In this document: in pieces, positions 54,301-64,000 of the stretch
Layout: the number at the start of each line of letters is the position of its first letter
How positions within the stretch are numbered: the first letter of the stretch is position 1
Origin: Poa pratensis
Taxonomy: Eukaryota > Streptophyta > Magnoliopsida > Poales > Poaceae
DNA length: 64,000 nucleotides
NCBI GenBank assembly: GCA_947311845.1
Contig: CAMZMU010000041.1
Span: 130,951,840 to 131,015,839 of the forward strand
Direction: 5' to 3'
Made by a program: the position numbers and the translations under genes
Notes under the pieces: generated by a model
Database searches by the model: none
What the model saw: only the letters and a program-made list of their open reading frames with translations
Told to the model about the DNA's origin: nothing

Positions 54301-55670
54301 AGCGGCATAAACATCATCTTCGCAGATACGCTCCGCAAAATGAATAGGTCAGTCGAAAACCTGCCAAGATCCTCAAATACCTTCCACGGTATCGTTCCAG
54401 GGAAAGCAATAAGCCCAGAGGGCACCATACAACTCGACGTAACGTTGGGGACAAGCACCACTTCAGGACAGAGTCGATTGAGTTCGAAGTGGTCGACTGG
54501 AAGTCACAATACCATGCTATACTTGGACGCCCGACGTTCGCTCGATTCATGGCGGTGCCACATTACGCATACCTCCAGCTGAAGATGCCTGGACCAAAAG
54601 GAGTAATCACAGTTAAGGGGAACTTCCAAAAGTCTGACTCTTGTGATCGAGAATTCAGCAAAATCTCTGAGATGTTTGGCATGGAAGCAACACTCGCTGA
54701 TCTAGCGGTCTCCAACGATCGAACACTTATGCCAGAGCACAAAAAGGTGGCAGTCGACAGAGCATTCAATGCCACCAATGACACAAATCGCATCAGGTGC
54801 ACCCGACTGACCCGACCAAGACAGTCAATGTCTCGTCGAGTCTGCCTATCGCATAGGAAAGCGCGCTCGTCGAATTCCTCCGTGAGAACTGGGATATATT
54901 TGCATGGTGTCCAGCAGACATGCCAGGTATTCCCAGGGAATTCGCCGAGCACTCTCTCCAGCTACTTCCAGATGCTAAACCAGTCAAGCAAACAATGCGC
55001 CGCATATCCGGCCCAAAAAGAAGCAGTCGAAGCCGAAGTCGACAGGCTACTCGCAGCAGGATTCATCAGAGAGATCAAGAAATCACAATGGGTGGCCAAC
55101 CCCGTACTCGTAGAGAAGAAGCACACAGACATCCTTCGGATGTGTGTAGATTTTACAGCACTCAACAAGTGTTGTCCAAAGGATCACTTTCCACTACCTC
55201 GAATCGACCAGATCGTCGACTCCACCGCCGGGTGCGCTCGCTTGTCCTTCCTGGATGCCTACTCGGGTTACCACCAGATAAGGATGAAGGAAGAAGACGA
55301 AGAGAAAACGGCGTTCATAACCCCACTCGGGGTCTACTGCTACACCACAATGCCTTTCGGGCTCAAGAACGCAGGCGCAACATACCAGCGCATGATGCAA
55401 GATTGCCTCAAGAAGCAAATTGGGCGAAACGTCCAGGTCTATGTAGATGATATCGTCATCACCACAAGAGAGGAAAACACACTACTCGATGACTTGCGAG
55501 AGACATTCGCAAACCTCAAACGCTTCCACATCAAGCTCAACCCGAAGAAGTGCACGTTCGGCGTGCCAGCCGGGCAACTCCTCGGGTATCTAGTCTCAGC
55601 TCGAGGATCGAGGCGGACCGGAGAAAATACAGGCCATCTTGACGATGCAAAGGCCTTCAAAACTCCATGA
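54300..55670 (+). pseudogene. pol: Element B protease end and reverse transcriptase
   Basis: One base is missing near 54446 (GTT-GGGGAC). The frame from 54489 runs 393 codons through RT, including YVDD at 55440-55451. It does so only because a one-base loss near 54786 and a two-base loss near 55022 move reading out of frame for about 80 residues, past the TAG at 54854-54856, and back again. Two more losses near 55606 and 55617 end the frame. Confidence 0.85.
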
Positions 55671-57640
55671 CGTGCAAAAATTGGCGGGTCGAGTAGCAGC
55701 GCTCAGTCGATTCATCAGCAAGCTAGGCGAAAAAGCACTCCCGTTCTATCGACTGATGAAGAAAGCAGATAAGTTCGAGTGGACGCCAGAAGCCGAAGCA
55801 GCCTTCACGGACCTCAAGCGAGTCCTCACAAGCCCTCCAATCCTCGTAGCACCAAAGGAACGCGAGCCGCTATACCTATATGTCTCTGCAACTAACAGGG
55901 TGGTAAGCACTGTTCTAGTGGTCGAACGCAGGGAGGAGGGACACGCCCAAAGCATACAACGTCCAGTCTATTACTTGAGTGAAGTGCTCTCCACATCAAA
56001 GCAGCGGTACCCGCACTATCAGAAGCTGGCATACGCCGTGTTCATGTCCTCAAGGAAGCTGACACATTACTTCTCCGAGCACCCGATCACCGTAATCAGC
56101 ACTTCAGGGATCGGGGACATCCTCACAAACCCCAATGCGACTGGGCGAGTAGCAAAATGGCTCATCGAGCTAGCACCAAGAGACATCAGGTATGATTACC
56201 CGAAGGCCATCAAAGCACAAGTTTTACCCGACTTCCACACCGAGTGGATTGAAGCTCAGCTCCCAGGAGCACCAGATGTGTCCAATTCCTGGACTATGTA
56301 CTTTGATGGCTCGAAGAAAAACGAAGGCGCAGGCGCAGGTGTCATCCTCATATCACCAAAAGGCGACAAGCTCCGCTATATACTGCAAATGGGATTCGAG
56401 TTCCCATCCAATAACGAAGCAGAATATGAGGCTCTGATCCATGGCATGAGGATGGCCAAAGCCCTCGGGTGCACTCGACTGATGATCTACGGCGACTCGA
56501 ATCTGGTGGTGCAGCAAACAATGAAGGCTTGTGACGCAATCGCAGATAACATGATCGCCTACCGTGACTTGTACAACATCATGGAGGGCAGCTTCGAAGG
56601 CTGCGAGTTGCGGCACATAGGGCGTGAAAGCAATGAAGAAGCAGATAAGTTAGCCAACATTGGTGCGACCAAAGCACCAGTGCCACCTGGTGTCTTCTTC
56701 GAGCGCATAGAACACAGATCAATCAAAAAGAAGCGGGCAACTCCTGCACCAGCCGCACCAGCCAAGAGCAAAACACCTAGCACAGAGGACCCACCAGTCG
56801 AGGTACTCCTCATCGAGCCAACTTGGACTCAACCCTTCCTCGCGTACATACTCCGCGGCGAGGTACCCGAAGACTTCACAGAGTCAAGACGCGTCACTCG
56901 ACGATCTAAAGCATACACTGTCATCAACGGTGAACTTTACAAACGCAGCATATCAGGTATGTTCCAGCGTTGCATAGCATTTGAAGATGGCCAAGCCATC
57001 CTTCGTGATATTCATGCAGGTACTTGCGGGCATCACGCCAGCAGTCGATCACTCGTAGCCAAGGCCTTTCGCGCAGGCTTCTACTGGCCCACAGCACTCA
57101 AAGACGCGGAGGACATAGTCAAAAGGTGCATCGGCTGCCAAAAATTCGCCACAAAGCCGCACGCACCCGCATCGGCGTTGAAGACAATACCATTGGCCTG
57201 GCCTTTCGCCCAGTGGGGGCTCGATATGGTTGGGCCACTCAAAAAATCCTCCCATGGAGGGCATACTCACCTTCTGGTGGCGGTCGACAAGTTCACCAAG
57301 TGGATTGAAGCAGTACCCATCACAAGTTCGACTGCCGCTACAGCAGTCAATTTCATAAAATCCATCATATACCGCTTTGGTGTGCCAAATAGCATTATCA
57401 CTGACAACGGTACAAACTTCACGGCTGAGGAATTCAAATCCTTCTGCAAAGAGCAAGATATCACGCTCAATTATGCATCTGTGGCGCACCCGCAATCAAA
57501 CGGCCAAGTCGAAAAGGCCAATGGGCTCGTAACAAGTGGAATCAAGAAGCGCCTCCTGGTGCCACTCAAAAGGGCTGCGGGTGCTTGGGTAGAAGAGCTT
57601 CCGTCTGTGCTATGGAGCCTACGCACAACACCCAACCTCA
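55639..57640 (+). CDS. pol: Element B RNase H, second RNase H and integrase, one open frame
   Basis: Nearly 670 codons without a break: RT connection and RNase H, archaeal-type RNase H (WTMYFDGSKKNEGAG, IYGDSNLVVQQ, ESNEEADKLAN), then integrase (GHHASS...CIGCQKF, LDMVGPL, IITDNGTNF). It serves as the intact reference for the deletions in element A. The frame fails near 57640, and the last integrase part resumes at 57662. Confidence 0.92.
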
Positions 57641-58057
57641 ACGCAATTCACTCCATTCTTCATGGTCTACGGCGCAGAGGCAATTCTGCCATCAGACGTA
57701 AGGTTCAACGCACCAAGAGTCGAAGCATACAATGAAGAAGATGCAGACGAGGCACTCGAAGACGCAGTCGACTTGCTAGAAGAAGCACGTAACACGGCGC
57801 TCGCACGCACAGCTATTTATCAGCAGGACCTCCGCAACTATCACAGCCGTCGACTGCGTACCAGGTCCTTCGAGGTTGGCGACCTGGTACTTCGACTGAA
57901 GCAAAAGAAGGTGCATAAACTCGCTTCTCCATGGGAAGGACCCTTTATCATCACCGAGGTCGTTGGTGGTGGAGCATATAGACTGAAGCACTCGAAGACA
58001 GGAGAACTCTCGCATAATCCTTGGAACGTTGCGCAGCTGCGCCGTTTCTATGCTTAG
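57641..58057 (+). pseudogene. pol: Element B integrase C-terminus
   Basis: From MVYGAEAILPSDVRFNAP to NPWNVAQLRRFYA and TAG at 58055-58057, one frame away from the main integrase frame. Confidence 0.85.
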
Positions 58058-58264
58058 ATTGATCAGTCGAACAATGTAATAGGCACATATGTCGGATAGC
58101 TGCAGGTTTCAGACGCGCTCTTTTCCTTACCAGGGTACCTAAGGGGACTGGAAGGTTTTTAATGAGGCGGCCTGCAGCTTAACATTCAAAAAAGGAATAT
58201 AATTCATGATTCCTCATATTTCTCCCTGCTTACTACTCGCATAAATTGATTTCACAAAATTAGC

Positions 58265-58620
58265 CTCACCCGAGCACTCGGGGGCTGCGCTATCTCAAAA
58301 AGCATGTGTTTCCGCTTGTTCACAACATAATACCCCAGCCGCACTCGAATACTCGGGGGCTGGGTCATAAAAATCATACATAAACACAAAAGTTGCTCAA
58401 CCCACTCAATTATTCGAGGGTTGAGCCTAGAAGCATCAAGTGAAGCTTCAAGTATTGCAAAAATTCATAACCGCACATAAATAGTCATGGACTGTGCAGC
58501 TTATGTTTGATACTCTAAAATATTTCTATCAAGTTCACTCAAAATACACGGGGGCTGGATAGTCCTAATTTTACAGCATGTTGCTTCATACACCCCGCTC
58601 AACAGGCTCGGGGGCTGCAT
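58265..58620 (+). repeat. Decayed array of polypurine-tract-like motifs, element B
   Basis: CTCGGGGGCTG near 58276, 58348 and 58608, with weakened copies (TTCGAGGGTTG near 58413, ACACGGGGGCTGG near 58548). Counterpart of 24690-25010 in element A; another copy lies at 59580. Confidence 0.75.
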
Positions 58621-58695
58621 ACGTGTAAACAAATAATGTACAATAATCACAAGTGTTGCGTTTTACACTTTGGAGTTACTTCCCATACACATAAC

Positions 58696-59540
58696 CTACT
58701 CAACAGGTTCTTCCTTGGGTTCGGTCCATTTTTCCTCCTCCTTCAGCACACGATGGATTAGGACCAGTGCGTCCACTCGTGTCTCTTGGTAGTGCTCCTC
58801 CATCGGCACAGGACCACCACCTGGTAAGGGTGCGGGTCCCATCGCAATCCTTTTCAAATCAAGGTGCGGAAGGTGCGATCGCACAAAGGCAAGAGCAACG
58901 TTAGCCCCGCTAATCAGTTGCTCACGCACAAACTTCTTGATCGCCTTGCCTTTTCGAAATTTCTTCAGCAAAGCCACAAGGCCCTGTGGTTGCTCATTCA
59001 AAGGAAACAAAGCTTCGTGGACTCGAAATAAAGCCAGCCTGCAAGTCTCCAGTCGAATGGCTGTGCGCCAAGCACGGTCCAGAAGCCTTACCAAAATGGC
59101 ACTCTTCTCCCTGTCTGACCAGAAGGGGTGGGCGGAGTATCAGTGCTACTCGCATGACCATCGAGTCGATCCTGAATTCGTGCCTCCTCCTTTATTGGGT
59201 CAGAACAAACACCTGCGCAAAAGCAAAGGGCTCATCATCGCCCAGTCGAGTCACCTTGCTAAGAAGAGATCTCGATGATTCAAAAATGTCTTACATTCGA
59301 GTTGCAGATTTACTCTCTCCAACTCCTCAAGCAAAAAGGCTTCTCGCTCTGTAGTTGGGGATGACCTCGACTGCAACTCAGCATACGCATCTTGCGTTTC
59401 CTTCAGCTCGCGAGTAACTTCGGAAAGCTTTTGATGAAGAAAGTCCATAATTTTCTGGTCATTAACGCTTCGTGACTTCGAAGAACCACCCACAACAGGG
59501 CCAGTCGATGGTTTAGAAGCTCGGTTCTACAGTCAGAATA
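58696..59540 (-). CDS. Element B antisense exons, downstream pair
   Basis: Two minus-strand coding blocks homologous to 25025-25832: 59280-59540 after a TTCTGACTGTAG acceptor (KIMDFLHQKLSEVTRELKET, coiled-coil-like) and 58696 to about 59125 (WRTAIRLETCRLALFRVHEA to EEPVE-stop). Amino-acid similarity to element A is moderate only. Confidence 0.5.
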
Positions 59541-59712
59541 ATTCAATGCATAAGGAAGCATAAAAGAATTCAAACAAAAGGCTCGGGGGCTGCGCCTCCC
59601 GATCACTGAAGTTCATGTTTCATAACAAGACAGATACGATGTCTGATAATTTACATATAGCAAAAGCAAAGTGACGCAATTCCTAGACCTAGTCAAACAA
59701 AGGGGTCACTGG

Positions 59713-62323
59713 CTAAGTCGTCGACTTCTTGGAGGAAGTTTTCTTCGCCTGGACCTTGGCTGCCCTTTCTTCAACAGTTGTTACCAGCTGTTGGGCATAT
59801 GTTTTGGCGGCTTCCATCCAAGTGCCGAGCCCGACGGTTTTGCCATCAGGACCCCGTGGAAACTTCTTTGTGGCTGCGTCAAAATCTGCCTCGACTCCGT
59901 GCGCGAGCAACATGAGAAAAGTAGTCTGAGCACCACTTACCATTTGCTCGCGACTGAAGTCAGCAACGGCAGTCCCTTCAGGCTTGAATAGATCAACCAG
60001 CTCTGCAAAGGAAGATGGTAGCTCCTCGCCGGGGAAGAAGCTGCCATGGAGGGCACCCAGGGCACTCGCCGCCTGCGTTAGCATCTCCCCTGCTCTGCTA
60101 CTGGTGGCCTCCGAGACAGCCACACTTTCATCAAGTGAGGTGCCAAGGCTCTGCTTGCCAGTAGCAGTCGGGCCATCCATCACGCCTAGCATAAGGGTAA
60201 AATAATCAGCACCATGTATCAGAAACCTCAAACATCTAAGGAGCAGAGCAAAAATTCTTACCAGTTAAGCTGGTGCTGGCGGCAGAGAGTCGACCAATCG
60301 CCGACTCCTCCCTAACTTCGGCTGTTTTCAGCCTCTTCTCCAGATCAGCCACTCGACGGGTGGCGTTGTTCAAATTTTCTGCCGCTTCAGTGGCGGCCTC
60401 TACAAAAACAGATGCACATGATTAGTAGGCTGCAAGAGAAATCACCCTCAACAAGTGGTGATAGCATAAAAAGATACGCACTCTTTGCAACTTCGAGTTG
60501 CTGCTGCAGGGTGGCGGCTTCAGTCTCCTTGTGCACATACTGGGCACCAGCCTTCAGCAACTCTCGCACAAACGCCTAAGTACACGACATGGGCAAATTC
60601 ACAACTCAATAACTGAGTATAGGCAAAAATTTCGCATTTGATTCAAACTTTGGCAAGCACAAACTTACGTGTTCCAAGAAGGAAGAAGTCGACGCAGGGA
60701 CACCTGCAGCCGCAGCTCCACTCTCAGTTGCTGCAACCTCCGGCTGGGGTGGCGTAGCTGTGGCTGTAGCGGCAGGAGTCGCCGGGGTAGGCGGCTGCTC
60801 TGGTGGCAGCGTCCGTGCAGTGGACGCTGCGCTGCTCTTTTCCGCCGTAGGTGGCGGAGGCATATCCTCATCGGAGGAAACACTGTTTCACACATTATAA
60901 GTATACAAGGTGGTATTATTCATAACATACAAAGCATATGCACATGATACTTACTCTTCAGTAAGGTCGCACAATCGACCAGGTGCAAGCACACCCATGC
61001 TCGGGCGCGATTTCTTCGGTGGTCGAGGGGGAAGCGAGCGAATCGGGGAACCTCGAGTGGCGCCGTCATCGACTCCGTCCTATCTTCCTCCTTTCCTCCG
61101 AGTCAGCGGTGTCTTCCTCGTCGCGCGACCGCTTCTGCTTGCCCTGCACCTCAGCATCGCCCTCATCGGCTTCTGGCGTGTGCGGTGGCGAGTGAAGCCA
61201 TCTCATCATCAGAATCTACCTCGAGTGGCTCATTGTCTGGCACTGGGCCGCTCTCTGGCAAGGGAGGCATTGACTCAAACATTTTGTGTCCCTGCATACA
61301 TAAACAGCAAAGGATTCAACATCACACATGCATAACATATCAACTGAGATGTAGTATCAACTGTTACCTCTGGCAGAGGGTTGCTGGTCTCATAAGGAGG
61401 CACAGGCGAGTTCATCTCGCAGGGATCTTCATCGGTAAGCTTGGTAAGGCTCCTTACCAACTTCTCCGCTTCCGCATCAGATAGCTCCACTGCGCGTGAG
61501 CGGGTTGGATCAGAAGCCCCACCATATGCCCACAAAGCATGCACTCGGGCTCGGAGAGGCTGCACTCGCCTCTTGGCCATAATGGCTAGCAGATGGATCC
61601 CTGTGACCTCTCGACCAGCAGTGGTCTGAAGCTTCAGCACCTTCTCCATCAGAATGTCAGCCTCTTCGGCTTCGACTCCGGTCGGCTGGGCAATCCATGA
61701 TGGCCTCTTCTTCACCAGGGCGTCTGCGTCAAAGGAAGGCAACCCGAAGGTTTGGTCGCCAATGGTCACATCCTTGATGTAGAACCACTTCTGGCGCCAT
61801 CCTTGCACAGACTCCAGGAAGTTGATCTTGAAGTACTCGACATCAGGTCGAGCTTGTACTCCAAAACCACCAGGTCCCTTGGTGCTGTGCTGGCGCTTGA
61901 CGTTGAAGATGCGGCGGAACAGACCAAAGTGGGGTGCGACGCCCAAGAAGCACTCGCAAAGGACGAAGTAACACGCAATGTGCAAAAGCCCATTGGGCGT
62001 GAAATCGTGCAATTGCACTCCATACACGTGCATCAGTGCACGAAGAAAGTTGTGAACAGGGAAGGAGAATCCCCTGTTCACAAAATCAACAAAGCAGACC
62101 CGCTCATTGGGGCCTGGGCGCGGGATTACCTCGGCACCGGGAGGCGAACTTGAGAGGTGTCCTCAGGGATCAGCCCGTCGTTCCGCAGGCCAGTGAGCAT
62201 CCTCTTGCTGCAGGTGGATTTGGTCCACGCGCCCTTCTCCCTCTTCAAGCCACTGGCAGCGGCTCCCGCGGCGCTGTCCGCCGATGCAGCACTCCTGCCC
62301 CTTCGGGTGGTAGGCTTCGTCAT
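59713..62323 (-). pseudogene. Spliced antisense gene of element B (Transposase_28-like)
   Basis: Same layout as 26027-28786 in element A. Exon 1 is 61368-62323 (start MTKPTTRRGRSAASA; core RGFSFPVHNFLRALMHVYGV, GLLHIACYFVLCECFLG, GWRQKWFYI) with a GAG|GTAACAG donor. Exon 2 starts at 61292 after a TATGCAG acceptor and begins GHKMFESMPPLPESGP, matching GHSTAASLPPLPENGA in A. The last exon is 59713 to about 60185 (LGALHGSFFPGEELPSSFAE). Single-base losses near 62138 (exon 1) and in exon 2 break the frame. Exon 1 is only about half identical to element A at the protein level. Confidence 0.6.
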
Positions 62324-62449
62324 CGCGGTGGTGGTTGCACAAGCTTTGCTCTGCGGCAATGGCGATGCGAGAGGAGGAAGAGAAGTAGCGGCGGCGGAGA
62401 GCAAATGGCAAGTAAAAACACTATTTACGCCGCCGTCCCCTTTTTAACC

Positions 62450-62521
62450 TCAAAAGCAAAAGAATCCGCACCGTCGATGCGAGATCGTGGGCACATAAGC
62501 AAATCTAACCGTACACGTGGC
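62450..62521 (-). promoter_or_regulatory. Putative promoter of the element B antisense gene
   Basis: The minus strand has GGTTAAAAAGGGG (about 62440-62453) and CACGTGGC at 62514-62521, upstream of the ATG at 62323, matching the arrangement in element A. Confidence 0.4.
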
Positions 62522-62859
62522 AGCCACGGAGGGCAACCGTCGCCGGCCACTCCGCCCACTACGCACGGGAATCTAGGAACTACCATCATGGCTCCGGAGA
62601 AATCGTGCCTGAACGGTCAAATCCAGTCCAAACGGCTGTACAATGGGCCCACAAGACGTGTCACGTCCCATCTCTCGCAGAACAGCGCACGCCACCGCGT
62701 GTCAGGTGGCGCAGTCGCCATAAAACGTCATCCCTGACGTCATTGCAGCAAATTTGTTCCGAAAAGATGTCGGGTTCGCCCAAAGCATACTAATCACTCG
62801 ATTCGTTGTCGGGTGTATGGTCACTCGACTGTCTCTACGATCAAATACATATTACTCCC

Positions 62860-63125
62860 ATCGGGAGCGTATCAAAAATTTCTTCGACTAAAGATGATCA
62901 TGACTGGGTGATTCTGAGATTATCCTCCATTACAAGTAATAAAGCACAATCTCGGGGGCTACTCCCATCGGGAGCGCTGACGCGCACCCGATAGAATTAT
63001 GGCAAAAGGTTTTCTTCGACTAACAAATGTAGAGAAAGATGGTTTTGAGATTATCCTTCATTGCAATCAATAAAGCACAATCTCGGGGGCTACTCCCATC
63101 GGGAGCGCTGTCGCGCACCCGATAA
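62860..63125 (+). repeat. 126-bp tandem repeat with purine tract and CTCCCATCGGGAG hairpin, element B
   Basis: Counterpart of 29370-29650: hairpin alone near 62855, then two units with ATCTCGGGGGCTACTCCCATCGGGAGC near 62950 and 63085. Confidence 0.85.
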
Positions 63126-63700
63126 AAAGTGTCAAAGTGTCAGTCGATGAATATATCGACTGTGTTCATATGCAAAATCATACTCGAAACATTCCCGAGT
63201 TGCGTCCGTCGCAAATACCTCGGATGCTGCACGCATAGTGCAAAGGTAAGACCCGCCGAACTTTCGAGCTGGGCTAAGGACCGTTCCAGCAACGTCAATC
63301 CTTATATTTTCCGTGTCAGCAGACATGATGAAAAATCCCGACGGACGCGTTGGGTAAAATTCAAAGTTATACTGCAGATCGACTCAGTAAGACCTCAGCG
63401 GCCTAGTCGAATCTGACCAGTTTGTTCCAGATTCGAGTCCGGGGACTCGAGTTTGATTGAAAGCTAGTAAGGTGTTACCCAAATGTGTAGTTAACCAGTC
63501 CCGATCCGTCGAGTGAACTGGGCCTGCTAAGCTATTATCCCTTGATCATCATAAGCAAAAGCCACAATCGATGAAATACTCGACATAGCCAACATGTGCT
63601 ATTCATACAGGAATTCCAATTATAGTACTAAGAATATGACGTGCACTTGCGAACGAGTCCATGCCTGATTCTTCGAGTCAGACAAGTACTCGGGGGCTAC

Positions 63701-64000
63701 TGACAAGGATATACATCTCGGGTACCCTACTGTGAGGGTACCTGGTGCACGTGATGACTAAAAGCCCAACTAGCGAAGATACGACTCGAAGCCCATGACG
63801 AGAGGCCCAACAAGATGAAGTAACTTCCAAGTTTAGACATAGACATAGTCGGTTTATACTTTCCTTATGTGTAAACTAGGTCGGTTACAAACTCCCGAGA
63901 CCCAGCCTATTTAAAGGCTGGGAGGGGTGCCGATCTAGGAAAGCCATACTCGAACCACCAAAGCTCTTGCGAGATCGTCATCTCGCCGGAGCCACCTTGT
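63701..64000 (+). repeat. 3' LTR of Gypsy element B, cut by the window end
   Basis: The first 300 bases match the 5' LTR of element B apart from a few bases (CTCAGG/CTCGGG, AAGATT/AAGTTT, a run of A shortened near 63938). TATA palindrome at 63901-63922. Confidence 0.95.

Larger units (their letters stand above)
44753..64000 (+). mobile_element. Tat-type Gypsy retrotransposon, element B, nested and partly off-window
   Basis: 5' LTR 44753-45248, primer site TGGCGCCGTCTGTGGGA from 45251, purine tract CGGGGGCTAC ending at 63700, and 3' LTR from 63701 beyond the window end. The order of parts is the same as element A, with antisense genes at about 58696-62323. Two foreign insertions (46028-50957 and 52149-53249) interrupt gag. 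The 5' and 3' LTR portions that can be compared differ at only a few bases, so the element and its insertions are fairly young. The 3' target duplication is outside the window; the five bases before the 5' LTR are GGTGT. Confidence 0.95.

Overview
The window reads as nuclear DNA of a large-genome grass, most likely Triticeae (wheat, Aegilops or barley). The reasons are nested LTR retrotransposons with 5-bp target-site duplications (TSDs), Stowaway, hAT and CACTA-type small elements, a very long solo LTR of the LARD kind, and a grass polyphenol oxidase gene. Genus and chromosome cannot be fixed from the sequence.

Layout. 126-4438: a gag-only Copia element on the minus strand (TSD ACTAC) whose right-hand LTR is split by a smaller Copia-type element at 2141-4432 (TSD CTAAC). 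5013-5805: a poly(A) retroposon on the minus strand. 7592-9392: an intact two-exon polyphenol oxidase gene on the minus strand, the best-supported host gene. 10642-17205: a candidate five-exon host gene on the minus strand; a gag-only Copia element (12802-15939, TSD GGATC) sits in one intron and a Gypsy element cuts its 5' end. 17211-30718: a full-length Tat-type Gypsy element (element A, TSD ATGGC). 30724-44752: a mosaic of small elements, namely a palindromic foldback, two related poly(A) retroposons, a Stowaway pair, an hAT MITE, a MITE-like element with GATGATG termini, a local tandem duplication carrying CACTA-like ends, and a degenerate repeat array. 44753 to the window end: a second Tat-type Gypsy element (element B), interrupted by a 4.93-kb LARD-like solo LTR (46028-50957, TSD ATGAG) and a 1.1-kb solo-LTR-like insertion (52149-53249, TSD TGAGG). 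Its 3' LTR runs off the window.

The two Gypsy elements are the most interesting content. Each carries sense gag-pol (Gag, aspartic protease, RT/RNase H, a second RNase H, integrase) and, between pol and the 3' LTR, spliced antisense genes. In element A the first antisense gene can be modelled as six exons with GT-AG introns and matching phases; its first exon resembles the plant 'putative gypsy type transposon' family (Pfam Transposase_28, from memory). Sense gag-pol is nearly identical between A and B, yet the antisense block has diverged to roughly half amino-acid identity, with fairly sharp boundaries on both sides. This points to exchange of an antisense cassette between related elements. 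Both copies also share an in-frame TAG between protease and RT, and both carry many single-base frameshifts, so neither looks autonomous.

Antisense genes of this type are already known in Tat-lineage elements. What may be new here is the cassette-like divergence, the array of polypurine-tract-like motifs after pol, and the ACGTGGC (G-box/ABRE-like) motif upstream of the antisense gene in both copies. I see no tRNA, rRNA or CRISPR features.
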